A stretch of DNA of 64,000 bases from Streptomyces hawaiiensis (GCF_004803895.1 NZ_CP021978.1:2542001-2606000), one strand, 5' to 3'; numbered from the stretch's first letter, positions 1-8,973 are shown. A program made the numbers and translations. Notes: generated by a model not told the origin, from the letters alone.

Positions 1-107
1 CCGAGGACGTGCTCGGTAGCGCCCGGGTGCTGCCGGCGCGTCTGCTGGAGTCGGGCTTCCGGTTCGCCTTCCCGGAGATCGAGGGAGCGATCCGGGCGGC
101 GCTGTGA
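1..107 (+). CDS. C-terminal end of a TIGR01777-type SDR epimerase (truncated by window edge)
   Basis: Only the last 34 codons are in the window, ending in TGA at 105-107 in the frame that starts at base 3. The visible tail reads VLPARLLESGFRFAFPEIE followed by a short alanine-rich end. This resembles the conserved C-terminus (DUF1731 region) of TIGR01777 NAD-dependent epimerase/dehydratase-like proteins, where 'LPARLLEAGF' precedes the end. The catalytic and Rossmann parts lie outside the window, so the family call rests on this tail alone. Confidence 0.6.
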   Translation, partial: EDVLGSARVLPARLLESGFRFAFPEIEGAIRAAL

Positions 108-389
108 CGGCCGCCCGCCCCGCCGGGACGGGCCTCGACGGCGCACACCGGCCGCCTGTCCGGGATCCGACCGGCTTTTCCGAGACAGCTCCCCGAGCCG
201 CACACCAGCCCCCTGCGACCACTTCATGCCCACAAGGCGTCCGTATGCGACCGCCGTGCGACCGTGCCCTGCCGATGCGCGACTCCCGCTGACCGATCAC
301 GGTCCTACCCTCGACCAGAACTCGCGTATCCCTGCGGCCTGTTGAGGGCATGACGTCTCCAGCGCCCGCGCAACCTCGAGGAGGGGCAC

Positions 390-1796
390 GTGCTTGAGCC
401 CGCGTACCAGGCGGACGTGGTCGTCGTGGGGGCCGGGGTCGCCGGACTCTCGGCCGCGCACCGGCTGACCAGCGCAGGAGTGACGACCATGGTCCTGGAG
501 GCCGCCCACGGGGTCGGCGGCCGCATGGCGACGGAGAAGGTCGACGGCTTCCGGCTCGACAGGATCGGCCAGTTGCTGTCCACGGCGTATCCCGAACTAC
601 GGCTGACACCCGGCCTCGACGGGCTGGTGCTGCGGCCCTTCGCGCCCGGTGTCCTGCTGCACGGCGACGGGCGCCACCACCGCGCGGGCGTCCAGCCGGG
701 CGCAGGGGGCGCACGGGGCGCACTGCACGCGGTTCGCGCGCTGGCGAGTGCTCCCCGGCCGCCGTCCGCACCGAGGCCGCCCAGGAGGCCCGTGGCCGTG
801 CCCGGCCGGCAGGTCTCCGTCCCCCGGAGCCGGTCCGGCGCCCCGCTCGGCACGGCCGTCGACCAGGCCCGGCTGGGTGCCGCCCTGACCCGGCTGGCGG
901 GCACCCCGGCCGAACGGCTGCTGGCCCGCCCGGAGTTGCCCGCCGGTGAGGCCCTGGCGGCGCGCGGACTGCCCGCCCGTACGATCGACGGCTTCCTGCG
1001 TCCGCTGCTCGCCGCCCTGCTGTGCGACCCGGGCCTGACGACGTCCAGCCGGTGCGCGGACCTCGCGCTGCGCTCCTTCGCACGGGGCCGGTTGTGCCTG
1101 CCGGAGGGCGGCGCCGACGCCCTGCCGGACCTGCTGGCGCGCACACTGCCGCCGGGCACGGTGCACACCGGCGTACGCGTCACCTCCGTATCGACGACGT
1201 CGGTGACCACCGCGGAGCACGGCGAGATCCGGTGCCGGGCGGTACTGGTGGCGACGGGTGCGCGGGCCGCCGCGGAGCTGCTGCCCGGGCTGCGGGTGCC
1301 GGAGTTCCATCCGGTGACGGTGGTGCACCACACGACGGACGAGCCGCCTACGACGGGGTCGTCGCTGCTGCTCGACGCGGACCTCGGCGGGCCTGTCGCG
1401 CACACGGCGGTGGTCAGCCAGGTCGATCCGTCCCGGGCGCCGGCGGGGCGGGCGCTGGTGTCGTCGACGGTGCTGGGGCGTCCTCCGGGCGATGTCGACA
1501 CCGCGGTGCGAATGCATCTGGCGCGGCTGTACGGGACGTCGACCGCGCGCTGGGAGACGCTGGCCGTGCATCACACGGCCGAGGCCGTACCCGCGATGCG
1601 GCCGCCGCATGATCTGCGGCGGCCGGTGCGGTTGATCGCAGGGCTGTACGTGTGCGGGGATCACCGCGATACCAGTACCGTTCAGGGCGCTTTGCACTCC
1701 GGGCACCGGGTGTCCGCGGCGATCTTGGCGGACTTGGGGGCGGGGCGGTCGATGCATGTTGCCGATCCGCTGCCGACGGTTCCTCGGGCTGCGTAG
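390..1796 (+). CDS. NAD(P)/FAD-dependent amine-oxidase-like oxidoreductase
   Basis: 468 residues. The N-terminus shows a dinucleotide-binding beta-alpha-beta fold (VVVVGAGVAGLSAAHRL, residues ~9-25), then the acidic strand end and the GG motif (VLEAAHGVGGRMAT) typical of flavin amine oxidases and phytoene-desaturase-like proteins. A second FAD-contact segment lies near the C-terminus (GLYVCGDHRDTSTVQGALHS). The substrate cannot be inferred. I chose the GTG at 390 because GAGGAGGGG at 378-386 is a strong Shine-Dalgarno site; no upstream start has one. It follows the epimerase gene in the same direction after about 280 nt. The middle (residues ~90-160) is Pro/Arg-rich and low in complexity. It is probably a soluble cytoplasmic flavoprotein. 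Confidence 0.8.
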   Translation: MLEPAYQADVVVVGAGVAGLSAAHRLTSAGVTTMVLEAAHGVGGRMATEKVDGFRLDRIGQLLSTAYPELRLTPGLDGLVLRPFAPGVLLHGDGRHHRAGVQPGAGGARGALHAVRALASAPRPPSAPRPPRRPVAVPGRQVSVPRSRSGAPLGTAVDQARLGAALTRLAGTPAERLLARPELPAGEALAARGLPARTIDGFLRPLLAALLCDPGLTTSSRCADLALRSFARGRLCLPEGGADALPDLLARTLPPGTVHTGVRVTSVSTTSVTTAEHGEIRCRAVLVATGARAAAELLPGLRVPEFHPVTVVHHTTDEPPTTGSSLLLDADLGGPVAHTAVVSQVDPSRAPAGRALVSSTVLGRPPGDVDTAVRMHLARLYGTSTARWETLAVHHTAEAVPAMRPPHDLRRPVRLIAGLYVCGDHRDTSTVQGALHSGHRVSAAILADLGAGRSMHVADPLPTVPRAA

Positions 1797-1883
1797 GTGG
1801 TTCGTCGGGTGCGGGTGCGTGGGGGCTGGTCGCGCCCACGCGGCGGAGCCGCAGATCGACCCAGCCCCGCGCCCCCGAACACC

Positions 1884-3365
1884 TCACCCCAAGGCCGCTA
1901 CCTTGTCGCGGTAAGTCCGTACCGGGGCCGCGTCCTTGTAAGGCTCCAGGCGGCGCTCGAAGTCCCTCACGTACTCCACCGCCCGCACCGAGCGCATCTC
2001 CGCCGCCTGGCCTGCCGCTTCCGCGGCGAGCTGGCAGGCCTGGTCGAGTTCGCCGAGGCCCAGGCGGGCGGTGGCCAGGACGATCCGGCAGAAGAGGCGG
2101 CTGCGGGCGTAGGAGGGGGCCCGGAGCTGGAGTGAGCGTTCCGCGTGCTGGGCGGCGGCGCGGAACTGCTGCAGGTCGCGGTGGCAGTGGCCGAACTCGT
2201 CGGCGAGCTGGGCCTCGTCGAAGAACTTCGCCCAGTGCGGAACGTCGTCCCCGGGCCGGGCCGTCTCCAGGGCGCGTTCGGCGCGGACCAGGGCCGCGGT
2301 GCAGGCCCGGACCTCGCCGAGCACCCCGTGCCCGCGCGCCTCGGAGGCGTGCAGCAGGGCCTGGACGACGGGCGGGCCGGAGGTGCCGGCGCCCTGCTGG
2401 GCCACGCGGGCGAGCTGGACGGCCTCCCGCCCGTGCCCGAGGTAGACGGCCTGGCGGCTCATGGTGACCAGCACGTACGCCCCGTACGTCCGGTCCCCGG
2501 CCGCCTGGGAGAGCCGCAGCGCCTGCACGAAGTAGCGCTGGGCGAGTCCGTGCGCGGCGATGTCGTACGACGTCCAGCCCGCGAGCCGGGTCAGGTCGGC
2601 GGCGGCCGCGAAGAGCCGGCGGCCGGTCTGCTCGCCGTAGGTGCCGCGCAGCATGGGCTCGCACTCGTGCTCCAGGTAGCGCACGAGGGCCTGGCGGGCG
2701 TGGCCGCCGCCGTAGGCGTCGTCGAGGGTGCGGAACAGCTCGCCGACCGAGCGCAGGGCGGCGATGTCGCCGGCGGTGACCTTCTGGCCGGGTCCTCGTT
2801 CGGCCTGGCCGCGCTGGCGGGGCAGGGACGGCACGCCCGGCTCGGTCGTGGCGCCCGTGGGGCGTGGGGCCGGGTGGCCCTGCGTCGGGATGCGGGCGGC
2901 GGCCGGCTCGCCCCGGGCGACCTTCTCGTCGGCCCGGCCGATCAGCCAGTCGCGGCTGGGCACCACGAGCCCGGCCGGAGTGAAGGCGATCTTGCGGAGC
3001 TCGGCGTGGCTGCCGGAGTCCTTGCGCCACAGCCCGCTGACGATGTCGACGGCCTCCTCGGGGGTGGCGGCGAACTCCAGCCCGGCGTAGACCGGGGCGC
3101 AGGCGTCCAGGCCGAGGTCCTGGGCGGTGAGGCGGCGGCCCAGGCGCCGGGTGAAGACCTCGGCGATCAGGGCGGGCGTGGTACCCCTGGGCTGCTGACC
3201 GCGCAGCCACCGGGTGACGGATGTCTTGTCGTACCTCAGATCAAGCCCGTGTTCGAGACCGAGCTGGTCCACGCGACGGGCGAGTCCCGCGTTGGAGAAC
3301 CCCGCTTCTGCGATGAGCGCGGCGAGCTGTCGGTTGGGGGTGCGCTGCGCGGGTCGTTCCGTCAT
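1884..3365 (-). CDS. NsdA-type regulatory protein with N-terminal DNA-binding region and TPR-like helices
   Basis: 493 residues. The N-terminal ~80 residues (RQLAALIAEAGFSNAGLARR, then a 'TSVTRWLRGQQPRGTTP' segment) look like the lambda-repressor-like helix-turn-helix found in Streptomyces NsdA-type regulators. The remainder is helical, rich in Ala/Leu/Arg and built like degenerate TPR repeats. Such proteins influence development or antibiotic production in Streptomyces, but the target here is unknown. The open frame runs further upstream, but the ATG at 3365 has an AGGAG 13 nt upstream and starts the conserved sequence (MTERPAQRTPNRQ). A Pro/Arg-rich insertion lies at residues ~170-210. It is divergent from lipB, with a 238-nt shared upstream region. 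Confidence 0.75.
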   Translation of the reverse strand: MTERPAQRTPNRQLAALIAEAGFSNAGLARRVDQLGLEHGLDLRYDKTSVTRWLRGQQPRGTTPALIAEVFTRRLGRRLTAQDLGLDACAPVYAGLEFAATPEEAVDIVSGLWRKDSGSHAELRKIAFTPAGLVVPSRDWLIGRADEKVARGEPAAARIPTQGHPAPRPTGATTEPGVPSLPRQRGQAERGPGQKVTAGDIAALRSVGELFRTLDDAYGGGHARQALVRYLEHECEPMLRGTYGEQTGRRLFAAAADLTRLAGWTSYDIAAHGLAQRYFVQALRLSQAAGDRTYGAYVLVTMSRQAVYLGHGREAVQLARVAQQGAGTSGPPVVQALLHASEARGHGVLGEVRACTAALVRAERALETARPGDDVPHWAKFFDEAQLADEFGHCHRDLQQFRAAAQHAERSLQLRAPSYARSRLFCRIVLATARLGLGELDQACQLAAEAAGQAAEMRSVRAVEYVRDFERRLEPYKDAAPVRTYRDKVAALG

Positions 3366-3546
3366 GGTGCGGTGCGGTCTCCTGCCTTCCGGTGTTGGTG
3401 ACGTGCCGGATTGCCTGTGAGCAGGCCTTTTGGCTTGCTGGACGGCGCGAATGTAGCGGAGAGTAAGCACCCCATCACATATTTTCCCGGACATTCATCC
3501 GATCGTGTGAGGATTGCCCCCTGGGCTGACGTGTCCGGGCCGGACG

Positions 3547-3552
3547 TACAGT
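3547..3552 (+). promoter_or_regulatory. -10 box of lipB (TACAGT)
   Basis: TACAGT lies 51 nt before the lipB start and fits the TANNNT pattern of Streptomyces vegetative promoters. It implies a short leader carrying the GAGGGAGG ribosome site. Confidence 0.45.
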
Positions 3553-3603
3553 GGCTTGGGCGCGCTACGTGCCTGACACACCCGTCCGAGGGAGGCGCTT
3601 GCC

Positions 3604-4404
3604 GTGAGTGGGTTGCGGTTCGTCCGCATGGGGTTCGGTGACGAGGCCGTCGAGTACCAGGAGGCGTGGGACGAGCAGCGCCGGGTGCACGCGGCGCGCT
3701 TCGCCGACGAGGTCCCCGACACCGTGTTGCTCCTGGAGCACCCCCCGGTCTACACGGCCGGACGGCGCACGGCGGACAGCGAACGGCCCCTCGACGGCAC
3801 GCCCGTCATCGATGTGGACCGCGGCGGCAAGATCACCTGGCACGGCCCCGGCCAGCTGGTGGGCTACCCGATCCAGAAGCTCCCGCGCCCGGTGGACGTC
3901 GTGGCGCACGTACGCCGCCTCGAAGAGGCCCTGATCCGCACCTGCGCGGAGTTCGGCCTGGAGACGAGCCGGGTCGAGGGCCGCAGCGGTGTGTGGATCC
4001 TGGGCGACCCGGTCGAGCAGCGCCCCGCGCTCGGCGGGCTGTCGCTGGACTTCGACCCCCGGCTGCACGACGAGGAGTTCGACCCGCGCATGAACGGCCC
4101 CGAGTACGCGCCGTCCAACGCGGGCCAGCGCCGTGAGGACCGCAAGATCGCCGCGATCGGCATCCGCGTGGCCAAGGGCGTCACCATGCACGGCTTCGCG
4201 CTCAACGTGAACCCCGACAACAAGTGGTTCGACCGGATCATCCCGTGCGGCATCCGGGACGCGGGCGTCGCCTCGCTGGCCGGCGAGCTCGGCCGGGACG
4301 TGACGATCGAGGAGGTCCTGCCGGTGGTCGAGCGCCACCTGCGGGAGGTCCTGGAGAACGCGGAGCTGAAGCCGCGGGAGATCGAGAAGACCTCGGCGGC
4401 ATAA
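3604..4404 (+). CDS. lipB: Lipoyl(octanoyl) transferase LipB
   Basis: 266 residues. LipB moves the octanoyl group from acyl carrier protein to the lipoyl domains of 2-oxo-acid dehydrogenases and GcvH, before LipA inserts sulfur. The family signature [18 protein letters not shown] lies at residues 73-90. The catalytic Lys is K181 (RKIAAIG) and the catalytic Cys is C215 (IIPCGI). Between WILG (~134) and K181 there is an extra stretch of about 40 charged residues absent from short proteobacterial LipB, probably an actinobacterial loop. The start is GTG with GAGGGAGG just upstream. lipA follows 102 nt downstream, so the two genes form a lipoate synthesis unit, perhaps with an internal promoter. 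Confidence 0.97.
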   Translation: MSGLRFVRMGFGDEAVEYQEAWDEQRRVHAARFADEVPDTVLLLEHPPVYTAGRRTADSERPLDGTPVIDVDRGGKITWHGPGQLVGYPIQKLPRPVDVVAHVRRLEEALIRTCAEFGLETSRVEGRSGVWILGDPVEQRPALGGLSLDFDPRLHDEEFDPRMNGPEYAPSNAGQRREDRKIAAIGIRVAKGVTMHGFALNVNPDNKWFDRIIPCGIRDAGVASLAGELGRDVTIEEVLPVVERHLREVLENAELKPREIEKTSAA

Positions 4405-4506
4405 ATCGGCCCGTGGAGGAGCTAGAGGGGTAGCGCCCGCACAGGCATTCAAATCAACGGGCGTACCCTTGAGGACGCCGAAGAATCAATCGCTAGGGAG
4501 CCGGTC

Positions 4507-5496
4507 GTGTCCGCAGTCGCACCCGACGGACGCAAGATGCTGCGCCTGGAGGTCCGCAACAGCCAGACCCCCATCGAGCGCAAGCCCGAGTGGATCAAGA
4601 CCCGGGCGAAAATGGGTCCCGAGTACACCGCGATGCAGAAGCTCGTGAAGAGCGAGGGCCTGCACACGGTCTGCCAGGAAGCCGGCTGCCCCAACATCTA
4701 CGAGTGCTGGGAGGACCGCGAGGCGACCTTCCTCATCGGCGGCGACCAGTGCACCCGGCGCTGTGACTTCTGCCAGATCGACACCGGCAAGCCCGAGGCG
4801 CTCGACCGCGACGAGCCCCGCCGGGTCGGCGAGTCCGTCGTCACGATGGACCTGAACTACGCCACGATCACCGGCGTCGCCCGCGACGACCTGGAGGACG
4901 GCGGCGCCTGGCTGTACGCCGAGACCGTGCGCCAGATCCACCAGCAGACCGCGGGCCGCGAGGCCGGACGCACCAAGGTCGAGCTGCTGGCCCCCGACTT
5001 CAACGCCGTCCCGGAGCAGCTGGAGGAGGTCTTCTCCTCCCGCCCCGAGGTCTTCGCGCACAACGTCGAGACGGTCCCGCGGATCTTCAAGCGCATCCGC
5101 CCCGGCTTCCGCTACGAGCGCTCCCTGAAGGTGATCACCGAGGCGCGCGACTACGGCCTGGTCACCAAGTCGAACCTGATCCTCGGCATGGGCGAGACCC
5201 GCGAGGAGGTCAGCGACGCGCTGCGGCAGCTGCACGAGGCGGGCTGCGAGCTGGTCACCATCACGCAGTACCTGCGGCCCTCCGTGCGCCACCACCCGGT
5301 GGAGCGCTGGGTGAAGCCGCACGAGTTCGTGGAACTGAAGGAGGAGGCCGAGCAGATCGGCTTCTCAGGCGTGATGTCCGGGCCGCTGGTGCGCTCCTCG
5401 TACCGCGCCGGGCGGCTCTACCAGATGGCCATGGAGCAGCGTCATTCGGCCGCTCCGCGGCGGGGGGACGGGCACATCGCCGCCCAGGCCGTCTGA
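4507..5496 (+). CDS. lipA: Lipoyl synthase LipA (radical SAM)
   Basis: 329 residues. LipA inserts two sulfur atoms into protein-bound octanoyl groups using two 4Fe-4S clusters and S-adenosylmethionine. The auxiliary-cluster cysteines are C56, C61 and C67 ([12 protein letters not shown]). The radical SAM cysteines are C82, C86 and C89 (CTRRCDFC). The C-terminal RSSYRAG supplies the serine ligand of the auxiliary cluster. All key residues are present and the length is normal. The start is GTG with TAGGGAG upstream. It sits directly behind lipB, which provides its substrate. A long inverted repeat lies downstream (5583-5635). Confidence 0.97.
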   Translation: MSAVAPDGRKMLRLEVRNSQTPIERKPEWIKTRAKMGPEYTAMQKLVKSEGLHTVCQEAGCPNIYECWEDREATFLIGGDQCTRRCDFCQIDTGKPEALDRDEPRRVGESVVTMDLNYATITGVARDDLEDGGAWLYAETVRQIHQQTAGREAGRTKVELLAPDFNAVPEQLEEVFSSRPEVFAHNVETVPRIFKRIRPGFRYERSLKVITEARDYGLVTKSNLILGMGETREEVSDALRQLHEAGCELVTITQYLRPSVRHHPVERWVKPHEFVELKEEAEQIGFSGVMSGPLVRSSYRAGRLYQMAMEQRHSAAPRRGDGHIAAQAV

Positions 5497-5582
5497 CAGA
5501 CCGTCACCGCCCCTGCCCAGCAGGGGGCGAGACAATCGTGTGAATTCGCGCACAAGAGACTACCTGCCGGTAGTGACCGATT

Positions 5583-5635
5583 CGACGCGGTCCTGACCGT
5601 CCTCGCAGATGAGGGCACATGTCAGGACCGCGTCG
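5583..5635. repeat. Long inverted repeat downstream of lipA
   Basis: Perfect 15-nt arms CGACGCGGTCCTGAC (5583-5597) and GTCAGGACCGCGTCG (5621-5635) enclose 23 nt that contain their own CCTC/GAGG pair. It could end lipA transcription, although no T-run follows, or it could be a structured non-coding element. It lies 37 nt before the GlnR-like box. Confidence 0.6.
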
Positions 5636-5671
5636 GCGTTCCACCACTCCCCGCCAGGGCTTCATGGGTGT

Positions 5672-5698
5672 TTGACCGGTCGGTCACGCCCTGGTAAC
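5672..5698 (+). promoter_or_regulatory. GlnR-like box upstream of the 67-residue ORF
   Basis: Three pentamers repeat every 11 nt: TTGAC (5672), GTCAC (5683) and GTAAC (5694). The GlnR consensus is gTnAC-n6-GaAAC-n6. The match is weaker than at glnA because the GAAAC half is represented only by GTAAC, but the spacing is exact. It lies about 60 nt upstream of the small ORF start. From memory, the S. coelicolor counterpart (SCO2195) was listed among GlnR-dependent genes; I could not check this here. Confidence 0.5.
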
Positions 5699-5758
5699 AC
5701 CAATCAGTGACGCTGAACTCACAGCACGTACACCCGCACCCGAGGGGGGACCTCACCC

Positions 5759-5962
5759 ATGCAGGCCGCGCCGCCCGTCCGCGCCACCGCCATTCCGTCC
5801 TTCACGACCGCACTGCGTGCCGTCGAGTCGCTGCTGATGAGCAGCGGTCAGCGCACCGCCCGCCGCAACGCCTGGACCTCCGTGCTGGAGGACCGCCGTC
5901 GCGCCAAGGACCGGGTCGAGACGCAGCGCGTCATCGAGCAGTCCCTGTCCGTCCGTCCCTGA
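5759..5962 (+). CDS. Small Arg-rich protein of unknown function (67 aa)
   Basis: 67 residues. The start is ATG with CGAGGGGGGA about 10 nt upstream. No membrane segment or signal peptide is seen. The second half is strongly charged and probably helical (RRNAWTSVLEDRRRAKDRVE, residues ~36-55) with ten Arg overall. Codon use has the high third-position GC of the neighbours, so I take it as a real gene. It sits between lipA and a DUF4191 gene, 1.5 kb upstream of glnA, behind a GlnR-like box. That suggests a nitrogen-responsive role, possibly through a protein or nucleic-acid partner. No function is established from the sequence. Confidence 0.75.
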   Translation: MQAAPPVRATAIPSFTTALRAVESLLMSSGQRTARRNAWTSVLEDRRRAKDRVETQRVIEQSLSVRP

Positions 5963-6025
5963 CCTCCCCGCCCTCCCCCAGGGACCCCCGCGGGCACTGC
6001 CGTCGTCGGCGCTTGTGGGGCCACG

Positions 6026-6031
6026 TAGACT
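6026..6031 (+). promoter_or_regulatory. -10 box for a leaderless start (TAGACT)
   Basis: TAGACT ends 7 nt before the ATG at 6039 and there is no Shine-Dalgarno site between them, so the transcript probably begins at or next to the start codon. Confidence 0.6.
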
Positions 6032-6038
6032 TCGGGGC

Positions 6039-6740
6039 ATGGCGAGGAAGGAACCCGCAGCGGACGCTGCGAACCCCGGGCGACTGAAGCAGATCGCTCT
6101 GACCTACAAGATGACCCGCAAGGCCGACAAGAAGATCGGTCTTGTACTCGCGGCAGTCGGAATCGTCACCTTCGGTGTCTTCCTCGCGATCGGTTTCTTG
6201 ATCGGTCACCCCATCTATCTCGGCATCCTGGGCCTCCTGCTCGCCTTCCTCGCGTCGGCGATCGTGTTCGGGCGACGGGCCGAGCGGGCCGCCTTCGGGC
6301 AGATGGAGGGACAACCCGGTGCCGCGGCGGCGGTGCTCGACAACATCGGCCGGGGGTGGACGACGACCCCCGCGGTGGCGATGAACCGCAGCCAGGACGT
6401 GGTGCACCGGGCGGTCGGCAAGGCCGGCATCGTGCTGATCGCCGAGGGCAACCCGAACCGGGTGAAGACCCTGTTGGCCGCCGAGAAGCGGAAGATGAAC
6501 CGCATCGTCGCGGACGTCCCGGTGCACGACCTGGTCGTGGGCACGGGCGAGGGCCAGGTCGAGCTGAAGAAGCTGCGGACGACCATGCTGAAGCTCCCGC
6601 GCGTGCTGACCGGCCCGCAGGTCACGTCCACCAACGACCGGCTGCGCGCCCTCGGTGACCTGATGAGCAACATGCCGCTGCCGAAGGGGCCGATGCCGAA
6701 GGGCATGCGGCTGCCCAAGGGCGGGCCGAAGACCCGCTGA
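6039..6740 (+). CDS. DUF4191 membrane protein
   Basis: 233 residues. This is the conserved actinobacterial DUF4191 family, of unknown function. A basic N-terminus is followed by two adjacent transmembrane segments (~residues 35-57 and 60-80: GLVLAAVGIVTFGVFLAIGF, then LGILGLLLAFLASAIVF). A cytoplasmic domain follows, ending in a Pro/Lys/Met-rich tail (MPLPKGPMPKGMRLPKGGPK). I chose the ATG at 6039 because the conserved sequence MARKEP starts there and a -10 box sits 7 nt upstream, giving a leaderless mRNA. In-frame codons upstream have no ribosome site. It is convergent with the RDD gene, with a shared 24-bp hairpin terminator between them. Confidence 0.85.
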   Translation: MARKEPAADAANPGRLKQIALTYKMTRKADKKIGLVLAAVGIVTFGVFLAIGFLIGHPIYLGILGLLLAFLASAIVFGRRAERAAFGQMEGQPGAAAAVLDNIGRGWTTTPAVAMNRSQDVVHRAVGKAGIVLIAEGNPNRVKTLLAAEKRKMNRIVADVPVHDLVVGTGEGQVELKKLRTTMLKLPRVLTGPQVTSTNDRLRALGDLMSNMPLPKGPMPKGMRLPKGGPKTR

Positions 6741-6751
6741 CATCCCCGCAC

Positions 6752-6805
6752 ACGACATGAACGAGGGGCGCCCGGATCACACCGGGCGCCCCTCGTTCAT
6801 GTCGT
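6752..6805. terminator. Bidirectional hairpin terminator between convergent genes
   Basis: Perfect 24-bp arms (6752-6775 and 6782-6805) surround a 6-nt loop, with core GGGGCGCCCGG/CCGGGCGCCCC. It lies between the stops of the DUF4191 gene and the opposite RDD gene and should work in both directions. Confidence 0.85.
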
Positions 6806-6820
6806 TCATGTCGGTCCGGG

Positions 6821-7288
6821 TCAGATACGGACCTCGACCGTGCCCGCCAGCCGGTCGTGCAGGCCGCGGCCGTCGCGGTCCCAGATCAGGGCGGGGATCG
6901 CGAGGAAGAGCAGGACCGTGCGCAGTGCGGCGCGCCACGGGCTGACCCGGCCGGTGTCCAGGGCGAGCACCCGCAGCCCGAGGAGGCGTTTACCGGGGGT
7001 GAAGCCCACCGAACCGACCGTGAGGACCATCAGCGCGAACATGATGAGCGGCGCCCAGATCTGAGCCGCGTCGTGGTAGCTCTGCGTGATGAGGCCGTAT
7101 GCGATCAGGAGGCACAGACCCCAGTCGACCGCGAGGGCGCCGAGCCGGCGGCCCGGGCGGGCGATCGAGCCGGGTCCCTCCTCGGGCAGACCGAGTTGCT
7201 CGCCGCGGTATCCGAAGTCGACACCGGCCTCTTCCGCGGCCGCGCGGGGCCCGGAAAGCCACGATCCGAGTGCTTGCCTGTTGTCCAC
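6821..7288 (-). CDS. RDD family membrane protein
   Basis: 155 residues. RDD proteins have conserved Arg/Asp residues and three membrane segments. Here the RDD-type start (GRRLGALAVDWGLCLLIAYG, ~residues 46-65) is followed by two more hydrophobic segments (LIMFALMVLTVGSVGF; RTVLLFLAIPALIW), and the family end motif WDRDGRGLHDRLAGT is intact. The specific role is unknown; some relatives act in ion or osmotic stress. The GTG at 7288 is preceded by TACCGT with a 6-nt gap, which indicates a leaderless start. It is divergent from glnA with about 210 nt between them. Confidence 0.85.
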   Translation of the reverse strand: MDNRQALGSWLSGPRAAAEEAGVDFGYRGEQLGLPEEGPGSIARPGRRLGALAVDWGLCLLIAYGLITQSYHDAAQIWAPLIMFALMVLTVGSVGFTPGKRLLGLRVLALDTGRVSPWRAALRTVLLFLAIPALIWDRDGRGLHDRLAGTVEVRI

Positions 7289-7294
7289 CCGTCC

Positions 7295-7300
7295 ACGGTA
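7295..7300 (-). promoter_or_regulatory. -10 box for leaderless RDD gene (TACCGT)
   Basis: On the minus strand TACCGT ends 6 nt before the GTG at 7288 and no ribosome site intervenes. Confidence 0.6.
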
Positions 7301-7363
7301 CTGCGCCCGTAAATGACCAGGGCACGGCGGGGTGTGTCCGGGCTACGGTGGGAGGTGAGCCGG

Positions 7364-7401
7364 TTAACTTGTGCGAAACAAATGAGTCACGCCCGAGAAA
7401 C
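7364..7401 (+). promoter_or_regulatory. GlnR box of glnA
   Basis: Four pentamers spaced by exactly 6 nt: TTAAC (7364), GAAAC (7375), GTCAC (7386) and GAAAC (7397). This is a full double a-b site matching gTnAC-n6-GaAAC-n6-gTnAC-n6-GaAAC, the binding pattern of GlnR, the OmpR-type nitrogen regulator of actinomycetes. It sits about 100 nt before the glnA start and just upstream of a possible -10 box (TAGGGT, 7412-7417), a position suited to activation. Confidence 0.9.
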
Positions 7402-7498
7402 CACCCGTCCCTAGGGTCGAGGTCAGCGTGTGCCACCCGCACTGGCCGCACGAACGAACTACCACCCCGGCGGGACGGTCGGGAGTAGGAGGAGCTGG

Positions 7499-8908
7499 AT
7501 GTTCCAGAACGCCGACGAGGCCAAGAAGTACATCGCGGACGAGGATGTCAAGTTCGTAGACGTCCGGTTCTGCGACCTCCCGGGCGTGATGCAGCACTTC
7601 ACGGTGCCTGCGGAGGCGTTCGACGCTGACGAGGAGCTCGCCTTCGACGGCTCCTCGATCCGGGGCTTCCAGGCCATTCACGAGTCCGACATGGCGCTGC
7701 GCGCGGACCTCTCGACCGCCCGGGTCGACCCGTTCCGCCGTGACAAGACGCTGAACATCAACTTCTTCATCCACGACCCGATCACGGGCGAGCAGTACTC
7801 CCGCGACCCGCGCAACGTGGCGAAGAAGGCCGAGGCCTACCTCGCGTCGACCGGCATCGCCGACACGGCGTACTTCGGTCCCGAGGCCGAGTTCTACGTC
7901 TTCGACTCCGTCCGCTTCGCGACCACCGCGAACGAGTCCTTCTACCACATCGACTCCGAGGCCGGCGCCTGGAACACCGGTGCCCTCGAGGACAACCGTG
8001 GTTACAAGGTCCGCTACAAGGGCGGCTACTTCCCGGTCCCGCCGGTCGACCACTTCGCCGACCTGCGTGCCCAGATCTCCCTGGAGCTGAACCGCGCCGG
8101 TCTTCAGGTGGAGCGCCAGCACCACGAGGTGGGCACCGCCGGCCAGGCCGAGATCAACTACAAGTTCAACACGCTGCTCGCCGCCGCCGACGACCTCCAG
8201 CTCTTCAAGTACATCGTGAAGAACGTCGCCTGGCAGAACGGCAAGACCGCGACCTTCATGCCGAAGCCGATCTTCGGTGACAACGGCTCGGGCATGCACG
8301 TCCACCAGTCGCTGTGGACCGGCGGCCAGCCGCTCTTCTACGACGAGGCCGGTTACGCGGGCCTGTCGGACACCGCCCGCTACTACATCGGCGGCATCCT
8401 CAAGCACGCCCCGTCGCTGCTGGCCTTCACCAACCCGACGGTGAACTCGTACCACCGCCTGGTGCCGGGCTTCGAGGCGCCGGTGAACCTGGTGTACTCG
8501 CAGCGCAACCGCTCCGCCGCGATGCGTATCCCGATCACGGGCTCGAACCCGAAGGCCAAGCGCGTCGAGTTCCGCGCGCCCGACGCCTCCGGCAACCCGT
8601 ACCTGGCCTTCTCGGCGCTGCTGCTGGCCGGCCTGGACGGCATCAAGAACAAGATCGAGCCGGCCGAGCCGATCGACAAGGACCTGTACGAGCTGGCTCC
8701 CGAGGAGCACGCGAACGTCGCGCAGGTCCCGACCTCCCTCGGCGCGGTCCTGGACCGCCTGGAGGCCGACCACGAGTTCCTGCTCCAGGGCGACGTGTTC
8801 ACCCCGGACCTGATCGAGACGTGGATCGACTTCAAGCGCGCGAACGAGATCGCGCCGCTGCAGCTGCGTCCGCACCCGCACGAGTTCGAGCTGTACTTCG
8901 ACGTGTGA
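7499..8908 (+). CDS. glnA: Glutamine synthetase type I (GSI-beta), GlnA
   Basis: 469 residues, the usual length of dodecameric GSI. It makes glutamine from glutamate, ammonia and ATP in the cytoplasm. Visible landmarks: the N-terminal beta-grasp region ([17 protein letters not shown]), the ATP/glutamate-site segment [10 protein letters not shown] (~128-137), the [10 protein letters not shown] ammonia/glutamate region (~262-271), and the adenylylation loop [12 protein letters not shown] with the modifiable tyrosine at Y397. The Tyr and the GlnE gene further along predict adenylylation control. The start is ATG with AGGAGGAG upstream; an in-frame ATG 69 nt upstream lacks a ribosome site. The gene has its own promoter with a full GlnR box and ends at a strong hairpin. 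Confidence 0.98.
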   Translation: MFQNADEAKKYIADEDVKFVDVRFCDLPGVMQHFTVPAEAFDADEELAFDGSSIRGFQAIHESDMALRADLSTARVDPFRRDKTLNINFFIHDPITGEQYSRDPRNVAKKAEAYLASTGIADTAYFGPEAEFYVFDSVRFATTANESFYHIDSEAGAWNTGALEDNRGYKVRYKGGYFPVPPVDHFADLRAQISLELNRAGLQVERQHHEVGTAGQAEINYKFNTLLAAADDLQLFKYIVKNVAWQNGKTATFMPKPIFGDNGSGMHVHQSLWTGGQPLFYDEAGYAGLSDTARYYIGGILKHAPSLLAFTNPTVNSYHRLVPGFEAPVNLVYSQRNRSAAMRIPITGSNPKAKRVEFRAPDASGNPYLAFSALLLAGLDGIKNKIEPAEPIDKDLYELAPEEHANVAQVPTSLGAVLDRLEADHEFLLQGDVFTPDLIETWIDFKRANEIAPLQLRPHPHEFELYFDV

Positions 8909-8931
8909 TCGACGCCTGATCCAGGCATGAT

Positions 8932-8973
8932 GCCCGCGCCCCCGCTGTTGTTTCCGACAGCGGGGGCGCGGGC
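8932..8973 (+). terminator. Hairpin terminator of glnA
   Basis: Arms 8932-8948 and 8957-8973 pair perfectly over 17 bp (GCCCGCGCCCCCGCTGT) with an 8-nt loop, 23 nt after the glnA stop. No T-run follows, which is normal in Streptomyces. Confidence 0.85.
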
